The notes under the pieces: generated by a model
Told to the model about the DNA's origin: nothing
What the model saw: the letters and a program-made list of their open reading frames with translations, nothing else
Databases searched by the model: none
Shown: piece by piece, positions 12,542-21,477 of the stretch
Position numbering within the stretch: the first letter of the stretch is position 1
Layout: every line of letters starts with the position of its first letter
Position numbers and translations under genes: made by a program
From: Pseudomonas sp. BCA17
GTDB lineage: Bacteria; Pseudomonadota; Gammaproteobacteria; Pseudomonadales; Pseudomonadaceae
DNA: 64,000 nucleotides
NCBI RefSeq assembly: GCF_004519405.1
Contig: NZ_SGWI01000008.1
Span: 290,008-354,007, forward strand
Direction: 5' to 3'

Positions 12542-13396
12542 ATGACTTCTGCGTTGTCCTCCTCCACCCGGTTGCCTTGCGGCAACCGGGTTCTTGATTT
12601 GGCCCACACCCATGTGATGGGTATTCTTAATGTAACTCCCGACTCCTTTTCCGATGGCGGCCGCTTCAGCCAGTTGGACGCTGCTTTGCGTCATGCCGAA
12701 GCAATGGTGGCCGCTGGTGCGACCCTGATCGATGTCGGCGGCGAGTCGACTCGGCCTGGTGCTCGTGTGGTTTCTCCGTTGGAGGAGCTGGAGCGGGTGG
12801 CCCCGGTCGTCGAGCTTATTGCGCGCGAACTGGATGTGATCATCTCGGTTGATACATCGACCCCGGCCGTCATGCGCGAAACGGCACGTCTGGGGGCGGG
12901 ACTTATCAATGACGTACGATCTCTCAGGCGTGATGGCGCATTGGATGCGGCAGCGGCTACCGGTCTGCCGGTCTGCTTGATGCATATGCTGGGCGAGCCC
13001 GGCAATATGCAAGACCGTCCTCAATACAATGACCTGGTGGGTGAGGTCAGTGGGTTTCTTGCTGAGCGTATTGCTCAATGCGTCGCTGTGGGCATTGAAC
13101 CTGAGAAGATCATCCTCGACCCTGGTTTTGGCTTTGCCAAAACATTGCAACACAACTTGAGCCTGTTTAAGCACATGGAGTCCTTGCACGCGCTTGACCG
13201 GCCTCTGTTGGTCGGTGTTTCGCGTAAAAGCATGATAGGGCTGGCCTTGAATCGCCCGGTGGGTGAGCGGCTTTATGGCGGTCTTGCGCTCGCGGCGCTC
13301 GCAGTGGCCAAGGGTGCGCGTATTTTGCGCGTGCATGATGTCGCAGAGACAGTCGACGTGGTGCGAATGATCGAAGCTGTAGAATCCGCCGAATAA
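12542..13396 (+). CDS. folP: Dihydropteroate synthase
   Basis: 284 residues, a TIM barrel that joins p-aminobenzoate to hydroxymethyl-dihydropterin diphosphate in folate synthesis; it is the sulfonamide target. Signature motifs are MGILNVTPDSFSDGGRF (about 22-38) and DVGGESTRPGA (about 62-72), and the substrate-binding lysine lies in GVSRKSMIG. The gene starts 8 nt after ftsH and is followed by glmM after 16 nt, the conserved ftsH-folP-glmM order. Confidence 0.97.
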   Translation: MTSALSSSTRLPCGNRVLDLAHTHVMGILNVTPDSFSDGGRFSQLDAALRHAEAMVAAGATLIDVGGESTRPGARVVSPLEELERVAPVVELIARELDVIISVDTSTPAVMRETARLGAGLINDVRSLRRDGALDAAAATGLPVCLMHMLGEPGNMQDRPQYNDLVGEVSGFLAERIAQCVAVGIEPEKIILDPGFGFAKTLQHNLSLFKHMESLHALDRPLLVGVSRKSMIGLALNRPVGERLYGGLALAALAVAKGARILRVHDVAETVDVVRMIEAVESAE

Positions 13397-13412
13397 GAAT
13401 GATGGAGCACTT

Positions 13413-14750
13413 ATGACTAAAAAATATTTTGGTACCGACGGCATTCGTGGCCGTGTCGGCGAATTCCCTATTACTCCTGACTTTATGCTGAAACTGGGTT
13501 GGGCGGCAGGTATGGCGTTCCGCAGCATGGGCGCGTGCCGCATCCTGGTCGGTAAGGACACCCGCATTTCGGGTTATATGTTTGAGTCTGCACTGGAAGC
13601 CGGTTTATCCGCCGCGGGTGCTGATGTGATGTTGCTGGGGCCTATGCCGACGCCGGCGATCGCTTACCTGACGCGTACGTTTCACGCTGAAGCCGGTATC
13701 GTGATTAGCGCCTCGCACAATCCTCATGATGACAATGGCATCAAGTTTTTCTCGGGGCAGGGTACCAAGCTGCCAGACGAGATCGAGTTGATGATTGAGG
13801 AGCTTTTGGATGCACCAATGACTGTGGTCGAGTCCGGTAAGCTGGGTAAGGTATCGCGTATCAACGACGCTTCTGGTCGTTACATCGAGTTTTGCAAGAG
13901 CAGCGTACCTAGCAGTACCAATTTTGCTGGGCTGAAGATCGTTGTGGACTGTGCCCATGGGGCCACCTACAAAGTGGCGCCAAGCGTGTTCAAGGAGTTG
14001 GGGGCTAATGTGACGGTGCTGTCGGCCCAGCCCAACGGCTTGAACATCAATGAAAACTGTGGATCCACCCATATGGGTCAACTGCAGGCCGCAGTCCTGG
14101 CGGAGCATGCCGATCTGGGTATCGCTTTTGACGGTGATGGCGACCGGGTTCTGATGGTGGATCACACGGGTGCCGTGGTCGACGGTGATGACCTGTTGTT
14201 CATCATTGCCCGTGACCTGCACGAGCGTAACAAGCTGCAAGGTGGTGTCGTCGGCACGTTGATGAGTAACCTTGGCCTGGAACTGGCCTTGGCTGATCTG
14301 GGTATTCCCTTCGTGCGTGCCAATGTGGGTGATCGTTATGTCATCGCTGAGTTGCTGGAGCGCAACTGGCAGGTGGGTGGCGAGAATTCCGGGCATGTTG
14401 TCTGCTTCCAGCACACCACCACGGGTGACGCGATTATTGCTGCCTTGCAGGTTTTGTTGTCGCTGCGCCGTCGTGATGAGAGCCTGGCTCAAGCGCGCCA
14501 GGCGCTGCGCAAGTGTCCGCAGGTTCTGCTCAATGTGCGTTTTGCCGGTGGTGAAAATCCAATCGAACATCCAGCCGTCAAGGAGGCTTGCGAGCGCGTA
14601 ACCCTGGCAATGTCGGGGCGTGGGCGTGTGCTGCTGCGTAAGTCCGGCACAGAGCCCCTGGTGCGCGTTATGGTCGAAGGTGATGATGAAATTCAGGTTC
14701 GCGGTCATGCCGAGGATCTGGCAAAACTGGTAACTGAAGTTTGCGGCTGA
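13413..14750 (+). CDS. glmM: Phosphoglucosamine mutase
   Basis: 445 residues. It converts glucosamine-6-phosphate to glucosamine-1-phosphate on the way to UDP-GlcNAc for peptidoglycan and LPS. The family start KKYFGTDGIRG is present. The phosphorylated serine is S101 in ISASHNPHDDNG. The magnesium loop DGDGDR and the sugar loop GGENSGH follow, and the C-terminal phosphate-binding motif is RKSGTEPLVRVM. A close-packed neighbour of folP. Confidence 0.97.
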   Translation: MTKKYFGTDGIRGRVGEFPITPDFMLKLGWAAGMAFRSMGACRILVGKDTRISGYMFESALEAGLSAAGADVMLLGPMPTPAIAYLTRTFHAEAGIVISASHNPHDDNGIKFFSGQGTKLPDEIELMIEELLDAPMTVVESGKLGKVSRINDASGRYIEFCKSSVPSSTNFAGLKIVVDCAHGATYKVAPSVFKELGANVTVLSAQPNGLNINENCGSTHMGQLQAAVLAEHADLGIAFDGDGDRVLMVDHTGAVVDGDDLLFIIARDLHERNKLQGGVVGTLMSNLGLELALADLGIPFVRANVGDRYVIAELLERNWQVGGENSGHVVCFQHTTTGDAIIAALQVLLSLRRRDESLAQARQALRKCPQVLLNVRFAGGENPIEHPAVKEACERVTLAMSGRGRVLLRKSGTEPLVRVMVEGDDEIQVRGHAEDLAKLVTEVCG

Positions 14751-14816
14751 ATTCGGCTTGCCAGTGAGGGTGTGGTTGGGTAACATCTGCGCCCACTTTG
14801 ACCGACGGGGTACAGC

Positions 14817-15572
14817 ATGCGTCGCACTATGGTAGCTGGTAACTGGAAGATGCACGGTACCCGCGCCAGTGTCGCTGAGCTGATCAATGGCCTTCGTCAT
14901 TTGGCCTTGCCTAGCGGTGTTGATGTTGCGGTTTTCCCGCCCTGCTTGCATATCAATCAAGTGATTGACGGCTTGAAGGGCAAGTCGATTCAGGTCGGCG
15001 CGCAGAACTCTGCGGTGGAGCCCATGCAAGGTGCTTTGACCGGAGAGATCTCGCCGAGTCAGCTGGTTGATGCAGGTTGTTCCTATGTGCTTGTCGGGCA
15101 CTCCGAGCGCCGTCAGATGATGGGCGAGCGTGATGGAACACTCAATCGCAAGTTCGCAGCAGCACAGGCTTGTGGCTTGATTCCGGTGTTGTGCATAGGG
15201 GAGACCCTTGAGCAGCGTGAGTCGGGCAAGACTCTTGAAGTTGTCTCGCGTCAGCTGGGCAGCATCATAGAAGAGTTGGGTGTTGGTGCATTTGCAAGAG
15301 CGGTAATTGCTTATGAGCCGGTCTGGGCCATTGGCACCGGGCTGACTGCTACACCGCAACAAGCGCAGGATGTGCATGCAGCCATTCGCGCGCAGTTGGC
15401 GGCAGAGAATTCTGAAGTCGCACAAGGTGTGCGTCTTCTATACGGCGGCAGCGTGAAGGCGGCCAATGCGGTCGAACTGTTCGGCATGCCGGATATCGAT
15501 GGGGGGCTCATTGGTGGAGCTTCCCTGAATGCAGATGAGTTCGGTGCGATCTGTCGCGCCGCGGGAAACTGA
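14817..15572 (+). CDS. tpiA: Triosephosphate isomerase
   Basis: 251 residues, a TIM barrel that interconverts glyceraldehyde-3-phosphate and dihydroxyacetone phosphate. Catalytic residues are K in GNWKMHG (about K11), H95 in VGHSERR and E167 in AYEPVWAIGTG; the phosphate loop YGGSVK is near the C-terminus. ATG 14817 gives the family N-terminus MRRTMVAGNWKM. The stop is 4 nt before the secG ATG, so the two are coupled. Confidence 0.98.
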   Translation: MRRTMVAGNWKMHGTRASVAELINGLRHLALPSGVDVAVFPPCLHINQVIDGLKGKSIQVGAQNSAVEPMQGALTGEISPSQLVDAGCSYVLVGHSERRQMMGERDGTLNRKFAAAQACGLIPVLCIGETLEQRESGKTLEVVSRQLGSIIEELGVGAFARAVIAYEPVWAIGTGLTATPQQAQDVHAAIRAQLAAENSEVAQGVRLLYGGSVKAANAVELFGMPDIDGGLIGGASLNADEFGAICRAAGN

Positions 15573-15576
15573 AAAA

Positions 15577-15960
15577 ATGCTGGAAACAGTCGTAGTCGTT
15601 TTTCATCTGTTGGCTGCCCTGGGCGTAGTTGCCCTGGTTTTGTTGCAACAGGGTAAAGGTGCGGATGCTGGTGCGTCTTTCGGTGCAGGTGCTTCAAATA
15701 CTGTATTCGGAAGCCAAGGTTCCTCTACCTTTCTTAGTAAGTTTACTGCTATACTTGCCGCAGGTTTCTTCATAACCAGCTTAGGGTTAGGTTACTTTGC
15801 TAAAGAGAAAGCTCATGTGCTGACTCAAGTAGGTTTGCCAAACCCAGCGGTGTTGGAAGTACCAAAAGCAAAACCGGCTTCTGATGATGTACCGGTGCTT
15901 CAAGAGCAAAAGTCGGCTACTCCAGCGACTGACGTACCTCCAGCTCAAGAGCAGAAGTAA
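15577..15960 (+). CDS. secG: Preprotein translocase subunit SecG
   Basis: 127 residues. A small partner of SecY/SecE in the inner-membrane export channel. The first transmembrane helix is at residues 2-20, followed by the conserved cytoplasmic loop LLQQGKGADAGASFGAGASNT and a second helix at about 50-72. The C-terminal 50 residues are Pro/Ala/Lys/Gln-rich and probably disordered; this makes the protein longer than the ~110 residues of E. coli SecG. ATG 15577 is the family start (MLETVVVVFHLL). Confidence 0.95.
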   Translation: MLETVVVVFHLLAALGVVALVLLQQGKGADAGASFGAGASNTVFGSQGSSTFLSKFTAILAAGFFITSLGLGYFAKEKAHVLTQVGLPNPAVLEVPKAKPASDDVPVLQEQKSATPATDVPPAQEQK

Positions 15961-15982
15961 GAAGGGTTGTAAACGCTGTATT

Positions 15983-16068
15983 GCCGAGGTGGTGGAATTG
16001 GTAGACACGCAACCTTGAGGTGGTTGTGCCCATAGGGTGTAGGGGTTCGAGTCCCCTTCTCGGTACCA
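15983..16068 (+). tRNA. tRNA-Leu (GAG)
   Basis: 86 nt with encoded CCA. The acceptor 5' arm GCCGAGG pairs with TCTCGGT, including the G1-U72 pair seen in E. coli tRNA-Leu(GAG). The anticodon stem CAACC/GGTTG closes a 7-nt loop holding GAG. The long variable arm expected of tRNA-Leu is present, and the T arm reads GGGTTCGAGTCCC. It follows secG by 22 nt. Confidence 0.98.
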
Positions 16069-16079
16069 ATTATCAGGAG

Positions 16080-16102
16080 AGCCCGCTGTTGCGGGCTTTC
16101 TT
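16080..16102 (+). terminator. Terminator after tRNA-Leu
   Basis: AGCCCGC (16080-16086) and GCGGGCT (16091-16097) form a 7-bp stem around TGTT, followed by TTCTT. It separates the secG/tRNA-Leu transcript from the next unit. Confidence 0.8.
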
Positions 16103-16119
16103 GTAGGTGGAAGGTTACA

Positions 16120-16148
16120 TTGACCCTGTAAGGGATCGGTCGTATACT
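16120..16148 (+). promoter_or_regulatory. Sigma70 promoter of the tRNA-fMet unit
   Basis: -35 TTGACC (16120-16125), exactly 17 bp of spacer, -10 TATACT (16143-16148), then a C-rich discriminator (TCCGCCCC), as usual for stringently controlled stable-RNA promoters. Confidence 0.85.
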
Positions 16149-16164
16149 TCCGCCCCAGCTTTGT

Positions 16165-16241
<77 letters not shown>

Positions 16242-16251
16242 GTTTTAGCGG

Positions 16252-16274
16252 AGCCCCTTTTAAGGGGCTTTTTG
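16252..16274 (+). terminator. Terminator after tRNA-fMet
   Basis: AGCCCCTT and AAGGGGCT (16252-16269) form an 8-bp stem with a 2-nt loop followed by a T run. It would end or partly end the tRNA transcript before rimP. Confidence 0.85.
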
Positions 16275-16290
16275 TTAGCTGGACACTTTC

Positions 16291-16341
16291 AACGCCGCTG
16301 TTCGACGGCGTTTCAAGGATGGGCGTTTCGCCCATTTTTTT
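16291..16341 (+). terminator. Double hairpin with T run before rimP
   Basis: The first hairpin is AACGCCG/CGGCGTT (16291-16297 and 16306-16312). The second is ATGGGCG/CGCCCAT (16319-16325 and 16329-16335) with a TTT loop and a T run to 16341. It lies about 40 nt upstream of the rimP start, so any transcript coming from the tRNA-fMet promoter must pass it. It could be an attenuator controlled by NusA. Confidence 0.7.
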
Positions 16342-16381
16342 ATTTTGCACAGCATGCACATACATGCACGAGGGGGTTCAG

Positions 16382-16840
16382 GTGTCGAGCAAGCTAGAAG
16401 AGTTGCAGGCCTTGTTGGCCCCGGTGGTCGTGGCCCTAGGCTATGAATGCTGGGGTATTGAGTTTTCGGCTCAAGGTCGCCACTCAATGTTGCGCGTTTA
16501 TATCGATAAAGAGGGCGGCGTGCTGGTGGACGATTGTGCCATTGTCAGCCGTCAGATCAGCGGTGTGCTGGATGTTGAAGATCCGATCTCCGTTGAATAC
16601 ACCCTCGAAGTTTCCTCGCCAGGCATGGAACGCCCACTGTTCACTATTGATCAGTTTGCAAAATTTGCCGGTGAACAAGTGAAGATCAGGCTGCGATCTC
16701 CCTTTGAAGGGCGACGCAACTTTCAGGGCCTTCTGCGCGGTGTAGAAGAACAGGATGTCGTGGTGCAGGTAGAAGACCATGAGTTCCTGTTGCCGATCGA
16801 TATGATCGACAAGGCCAACATTATTCCCAGTTTTGACTGA
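16382..16840 (+). CDS. rimP: Ribosome maturation factor RimP
   Basis: 152 residues. It is required for 30S subunit maturation. An N-terminal alpha/beta domain (LEELQALLAPVVVALGYECWGIEF) is followed by the family signature LEVSSPGMERPL at about 78-89, and a C-terminal SH3-like domain. The start is GTG 16382, behind AGGGGG. An upstream in-frame ATG at 16319 is the terminator stem itself, and the ATG at 16364 lies upstream of the ribosome site. First protein gene of the rimP-nusA-infB unit. Confidence 0.95.
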   Translation: MSSKLEELQALLAPVVVALGYECWGIEFSAQGRHSMLRVYIDKEGGVLVDDCAIVSRQISGVLDVEDPISVEYTLEVSSPGMERPLFTIDQFAKFAGEQVKIRLRSPFEGRRNFQGLLRGVEEQDVVVQVEDHEFLLPIDMIDKANIIPSFD

Positions 16841-16887
16841 GACGCGGATCCCGCGGATCCAATGGCTTGCGAAAGGCGAGGCGTACG

Positions 16888-18369
16888 ATGAGCAAAGAAG
16901 TACTGCTGGTTGTTGAGTCGGTATCCAATGAAAAGGGTGTACCGGCAAGCGTGATTTTTGAGGCGCTGGAGCTGGCCCTGGCCACTGCTACCAAAAAGCG
17001 TTTTGAAGACGAAGTTGATCTGCGTGTGGAAATCAACCGCCACACCGGTGCCTATGAGACTTTCCGTCGCTGGACGGTTGTCGAAGAAGCCGATCTTGAT
17101 GATCCGGCCATCGAAACCTGGCCGAGCAAGGTTGCCGAAACGCATCCTGGCGCCAAGGTCGGTGATGTCGTCGAAGAAAAGATCGAGTCGATCGAATTCG
17201 GCCGTATTGCTGCACAGACCGCCAAGCAGGTCATCGTGCAGAAGGTTCGCGAAGCTGAGCGCGCTCAAGTCGTTGACGCCTATCGCGAGCGCCTGGGTGA
17301 AATCATCTCGGGTACCGTGAAAAAAGTGACTCGCGACAATGTGATCGTTGACCTGGGTAACAACGCCGAAGCGTTGTTGGCCCGCGAAGACATCATCTCT
17401 CGCGAAACCTTCCGTGTCGGCGTGCGTCTGCGTGCGTTGCTCAAGGAAATCCGCACCGAGAACCGCGGCCCTCAGTTGATCCTGTCGCGTACTGCGCCGG
17501 AAATGCTGATCGAGCTGTTCCGTATCGAAGTGCCGGAAATCGCCGAAGGCCTGATCGAAGTCATGGCTGCGTCCCGCGACCCGGGTTCGCGCGCCAAGAT
17601 CGCGGTCCGCTCCAAGGACAAACGCATCGACCCGCAGGGCGCTTGCATTGGTATGCGCGGTTCGCGCGTCCAGGCAGTGTCGGGCGAATTGGGCGGTGAG
17701 CGTGTGGATATCGTCCTGTGGGACGACAACCCGGCGCAGTTCGTGATCAACGCCATGTCGCCGGCTGAAGTGGCGGCAATTATCGTTGACGAAGATGCCC
17801 ATGCAATGGACATCGCCGTTGGCGCAGACAATCTGGCTCAGGCCATTGGTCGTGGTGGTCAGAACGTGCGTCTGGCCAGCCAACTGACCGGCTGGACCCT
17901 GAACGTGATGACCGAATCGGACATCCAGGCTAAGCAGCAAGCTGAAACCGGTGACATCCTGCGCAACTTCATCGACGAGCTGGAAGTCGACGAAGAACTG
18001 GCTCAGGTGCTGGTAGATGAAGGCTTCACCAGCCTGGAAGAGATTGCCTACGTACCGTTGGAAGAAATGCTCAACATCGACGGCTTTGACGAAGACATCG
18101 TCAACGAGCTTCGCGCTCGGGCCAAGGATCGTTTGTTGACTAAAGCCATCGCTACTGAGGAAAAGCTGGCAGACGCCCATCCGGCCGAAGACCTGCTCTC
18201 GCTTGAGGGTATGGACAAGGATTTGGCGATGGAACTGGCGGTGCGCGGCGTAATTACCCGCGAAGACCTGGCCGAGCAGTCTATTGACGATCTGCTCGAC
18301 ATCGACGGCATTGACGATGATCGTGCCGGCAAGTTGATCATGGCCGCCCGAGCCCATTGGTTCGAGTAA
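16888..18369 (+). CDS. nusA: Transcription termination/antitermination factor NusA
   Basis: 493 residues. It binds RNA polymerase and nascent RNA and modulates pausing, termination and antitermination. Order of domains: N-terminal polymerase-binding domain (1-130), S1 domain (about 135-200), KH1 and KH2 (about 230-345; GACIGMRGSR and AIGRGGQNVRLA), then two acidic helix-hairpin-helix repeats (about 365-490). The start is ATG 16888 (MSKEVLLVVESVSNEKG); an upstream in-frame ATG at 16867 adds residues not seen in the family. 47 nt separate it from rimP. Confidence 0.97.
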   Translation: MSKEVLLVVESVSNEKGVPASVIFEALELALATATKKRFEDEVDLRVEINRHTGAYETFRRWTVVEEADLDDPAIETWPSKVAETHPGAKVGDVVEEKIESIEFGRIAAQTAKQVIVQKVREAERAQVVDAYRERLGEIISGTVKKVTRDNVIVDLGNNAEALLAREDIISRETFRVGVRLRALLKEIRTENRGPQLILSRTAPEMLIELFRIEVPEIAEGLIEVMAASRDPGSRAKIAVRSKDKRIDPQGACIGMRGSRVQAVSGELGGERVDIVLWDDNPAQFVINAMSPAEVAAIIVDEDAHAMDIAVGADNLAQAIGRGGQNVRLASQLTGWTLNVMTESDIQAKQQAETGDILRNFIDELEVDEELAQVLVDEGFTSLEEIAYVPLEEMLNIDGFDEDIVNELRARAKDRLLTKAIATEEKLADAHPAEDLLSLEGMDKDLAMELAVRGVITREDLAEQSIDDLLDIDGIDDDRAGKLIMAARAHWFE

Positions 18370-18396
18370 TTAGGCGCGGCCTGAGGAGAGAAGTGC

Positions 18397-20919
18397 ATGA
18401 CGCAAGTCACGGTGAAACAACTGGCCGATGAGGTCAAAACACCGGTAGAGCGCCTGTTGCAGCAGATGCGTGAGGCAGGTCTGCCGCACACCGCCGCCGA
18501 TGAAGGTGTGAGCGATAGTGAGAAGCAGTCTTTGCTGACTCACTTGAAGAGCAGCCACAAGGCGAAAGTGGAAGAACCGCGCAAGATTACATTGCAGCGC
18601 AAAACCACCAGCACCCTGCGTGTTGCTGGTAGCAAGAGCATCAGCGTTGAGGTACGCAAGAAGAAAGTCTTCGTACAGCGCAGCCCGGAAGAAATCGAAG
18701 CCGAGCGTAAACGCGAGCTGGAAGAACGTCGTGCAGTAGAAAATGCTGCTCGTCAGAAGGCTGAAGAAGAAGCCAAGCGCCGCGCCGAAGAAGAAGCGCG
18801 TCGCCAGCCTGCCGCTGCGCAACCTGCTGCCGCTGATGCAGTTGCCGCACCTAGCGCGCCTGTTGAAGCTGTGCGTGAGACCGCTCCGGTTGCCGCAGCT
18901 CCAGCGCCTGCAGCAGAGCGCAAGCGTGAAGAACCTCGTCGTCCGGACAAACCACGTGCTGACGATAACAATCGTCGCGGTGGTGGTGGCGATGGTGAGC
19001 GTAAAAACGCTCCACATCGTGCCTCGGTCAAAGAGAAAGCGCCTGCTCCACGCGTTGCCCCGCGTACTACTGACGAAGAAAGCGATGGCTTCCGTCGTGG
19101 TGGCCGCGGCAAGGCCAAGCTGAAAAAACGCAACGCCCACGGTTTCCAGAGCCCAACCGGCCCTGTCGTGCGTGAAGTGAAGATCGGCGAGACCATCACT
19201 GTGGGCGATCTCGCCCAGCAGATGTCGGTCAAGGCAGCTGAAATCATCAAGTTCATGTTCAAGCTGGGTACTCCGGCCACCATCAACCAGGTACTGGATC
19301 AGGAAACTGCCCAGCTGGTTGCTGAAGAGCTGGGCCATAAAGTGACCCTGGTCAGCGACACCGCCCTGGAAGATTCCCTGGCCGAGTCCCTGAAGTTTGA
19401 AGGTGAGGCGGTTTCCCGTGCACCGGTTGTGACCGTAATGGGCCACGTTGACCACGGTAAAACCTCCCTGCTCGACTACATCCGTCGTGCCAAGGTGGCT
19501 GCTGGCGAAGCCGGCGGTATTACCCAGCACATCGGCGCGTACCACGTTGAAACCGACCGTGGCATGGTGACGTTCCTCGACACCCCTGGTCACGCTGCGT
19601 TTACCGCAATGCGTGCCCGTGGTGCCAAGGCGACCGACATCGTGATCCTGGTGGTTGCTGCGGACGACGGCGTGATGCCACAAACCATCGAGGCTGTTCA
19701 GCACGCTCAGGCGGCTGGCGTACCACTGGTGGTTGCCGTGAACAAAATCGACAAGCCGGGCGCTGATCTCGATCGCATCCGTAGCGAACTGTCGGTGCAT
19801 GGCGTGACTTCGGAAGAGTGGGGTGGTGACACTCCATTCGTACCGGTCTCCGCGAAGATGGGTACCGGCGTTGACGAACTGCTCGAAGCTGTTCTGTTGC
19901 AAGCCGAGGTTCTGGAACTGACCGCTACGCCATCGGCCCCAGGCCGTGGTGTTGTAGTTGAATCGCGTCTCGACAAGGGCCGTGGCCCGGTTGCGACCGT
20001 TCTGGTTCAAGACGGTACCCTGCGCCAAGGCGACATGGTACTGGTCGGTTCGAACTACGGCCGTGTACGTGCCATGCTCGACGAGAACGGCAAGCCAATC
20101 AAGGAAGCTGGCCCGGCTATCCCGGTCGAGATCCTTGGTTTGGACGGTACTCCGGACGCTGGTGACGAGATGAGCGTGGTTGCCGACGAGAAGAAAGCCC
20201 GTGAAGTGGCTCTGTTCCGTCAAGGCAAGTTCCGCGAAGTCAAACTGGCCCGTGCTCACGCTGGCAAGCTGGAAAACATCTTCGAGAACATGGGCCAGGA
20301 AGAGAAGAAGACGCTTAACATCGTCCTCAAGTCTGACGTACGTGGTTCCCTCGAAGCGTTGAACGGCGCCTTGAACGGTCTGGGTAACGACGAAGTGCAA
20401 GTGCGTGTTGTCGGTGGCGGTGTCGGTGGTATCACTGAATCCGACGCCAACCTGGCACTGGCTTCCAACGCTGTATTGTTCGGCTTCAACGTGCGTGCCG
20501 ATGCCGGCGCTCGCAAGATCGTCGAGCAGGAAGGCCTGGACATGCGTTACTACAACGTCATCTACGACATCATCGAAGACGTCAAGAAAGCCCTCACCGG
20601 CATGCTTGGCAGTGACGTCCGGGAGAACATCCTGGGTATCGCCGAAGTGCGTGACGTGTTCCGCTCGCCTAAATTCGGTGCGGTCGCTGGCTGCATGGTT
20701 ATCGAAGGCACCGTGTACCGTAACCGTCCAATCCGTGTACTGCGTGAAGACATCGTTATCTTCGAAGGCGAGCTGGAATCCCTGCGCCGCTTCAAGGATG
20801 ACGCTTCCGAAGTACGTGCCGGCATGGAGTGCGGTATCGGCGTCAAGAGCTACAACGACGTCAAGGTTGGCGACAAGATCGAAGTCTTCGAGAAAGTTCA
20901 GGTTGCTCGCAGCCTCTAA
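18397..20919 (+). CDS. infB: Translation initiation factor IF-2
   Basis: 840 residues. The GTPase that brings fMet-tRNA to the 30S subunit. The N-terminal IF2_N domain (1-50) is followed by a long charged, Ala/Arg/Glu-rich segment (about 55-230), a second IF2_N domain, and then the G domain with GHVDHGKT (G1), DTPGH (G3) and NKID (G4). Domains II, III and IV follow. Shorter forms made from internal starts, as in E. coli, are possible but I cannot identify them here. 27 nt after nusA. Confidence 0.97.
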   Translation: MTQVTVKQLADEVKTPVERLLQQMREAGLPHTAADEGVSDSEKQSLLTHLKSSHKAKVEEPRKITLQRKTTSTLRVAGSKSISVEVRKKKVFVQRSPEEIEAERKRELEERRAVENAARQKAEEEAKRRAEEEARRQPAAAQPAAADAVAAPSAPVEAVRETAPVAAAPAPAAERKREEPRRPDKPRADDNNRRGGGGDGERKNAPHRASVKEKAPAPRVAPRTTDEESDGFRRGGRGKAKLKKRNAHGFQSPTGPVVREVKIGETITVGDLAQQMSVKAAEIIKFMFKLGTPATINQVLDQETAQLVAEELGHKVTLVSDTALEDSLAESLKFEGEAVSRAPVVTVMGHVDHGKTSLLDYIRRAKVAAGEAGGITQHIGAYHVETDRGMVTFLDTPGHAAFTAMRARGAKATDIVILVVAADDGVMPQTIEAVQHAQAAGVPLVVAVNKIDKPGADLDRIRSELSVHGVTSEEWGGDTPFVPVSAKMGTGVDELLEAVLLQAEVLELTATPSAPGRGVVVESRLDKGRGPVATVLVQDGTLRQGDMVLVGSNYGRVRAMLDENGKPIKEAGPAIPVEILGLDGTPDAGDEMSVVADEKKAREVALFRQGKFREVKLARAHAGKLENIFENMGQEEKKTLNIVLKSDVRGSLEALNGALNGLGNDEVQVRVVGGGVGGITESDANLALASNAVLFGFNVRADAGARKIVEQEGLDMRYYNVIYDIIEDVKKALTGMLGSDVRENILGIAEVRDVFRSPKFGAVAGCMVIEGTVYRNRPIRVLREDIVIFEGELESLRRFKDDASEVRAGMECGIGVKSYNDVKVGDKIEVFEKVQVARSL

Positions 20920-20991
20920 CTCGCGCACTTCAGGAGCCACGCGGCGTGTGAGCATGCAGATGCCCCTAGCCGCGTACGGACTCTAAACGCA

Positions 20992-21025
20992 ACGCCCGGT
21001 CTGGCTTTTGTCAGGCCGGGCGTTT
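20992..21025 (+). terminator. Hairpin between infB and rbfA
   Basis: The arms 20992-21003 and 21012-21023 form a 12-bp stem with one G-U pair and an 8-nt loop, followed by only three T. Probably a partial terminator that lowers rbfA-truB expression relative to infB. Confidence 0.65.
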
Positions 21026-21078
21026 GCCGCTTTCAGACCCCACGGGTTTCACCGTGTGGCAGTAACAGGTAACAAGAC

Positions 21079-21474
21079 ATGGCAAAAGAATACAGCCGTA
21101 CCCAGCGTATCGGCGATCAGATGCAGCGCGAGCTGGCCCAACTGATCCGTCGCGAAGTCAAAGACCCTCGCGTTGGCCTGGTGACCATCACCGCCGTTGA
21201 AGTGAGCCGTGACGTGGGGCACGCCAAGATCTTCATCACCGTGATGGGCCAGGACAGTAGCGAAGAAATCGCGCAAAGCATCAAGGTGCTCAACTCGGCC
21301 GCAGGTTTCCTGCGCATGCAGTTGGCCCGCGAAATGAAGCTGCGCAGCGTTCCCCAGTTGCACTTCCACTACGACGAAAGCGTCGTGCGTGGTGCGCACC
21401 TGTCGGCCTTGATCGAGCGCGCCGTGGCTGAAGACAGCCAACACACGTCCACACCTGAAGACGCCAAGGAGTAA
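21079..21474 (+). CDS. rbfA: Ribosome-binding factor A
   Basis: 131 residues. A KH-fold cold-shock assembly factor for the 30S subunit that acts on the 5' end of 16S rRNA. The N-terminus AKEYSRTQRIGDQMQRELAQLI and the segment VEVSRDVGHAKIFITVM are typical. The acidic C-terminal tail is probably flexible. It sits between infB and truB as in most gammaproteobacteria. Confidence 0.96.
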   Translation: MAKEYSRTQRIGDQMQRELAQLIRREVKDPRVGLVTITAVEVSRDVGHAKIFITVMGQDSSEEIAQSIKVLNSAAGFLRMQLAREMKLRSVPQLHFHYDESVVRGAHLSALIERAVAEDSQHTSTPEDAKE

Positions 21475-21477
21475 TCG

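Noticed and set aside
13605..15425. Minus-strand open frame across glmM and tpiA
   Set aside because: It runs across two well-supported plus-strand genes and their spacer.
16319..16381. Earlier starts for RimP at 16319 or 16364
   Set aside because: The first is the left arm of a terminator hairpin and the second lies before the ribosome site; GTG 16382 is correctly spaced.
18370..20955. Minus-strand open frame of 861 codons opposite infB
   Set aside because: Shadow of IF-2 coding sequence; no ribosome site or recognisable domain.
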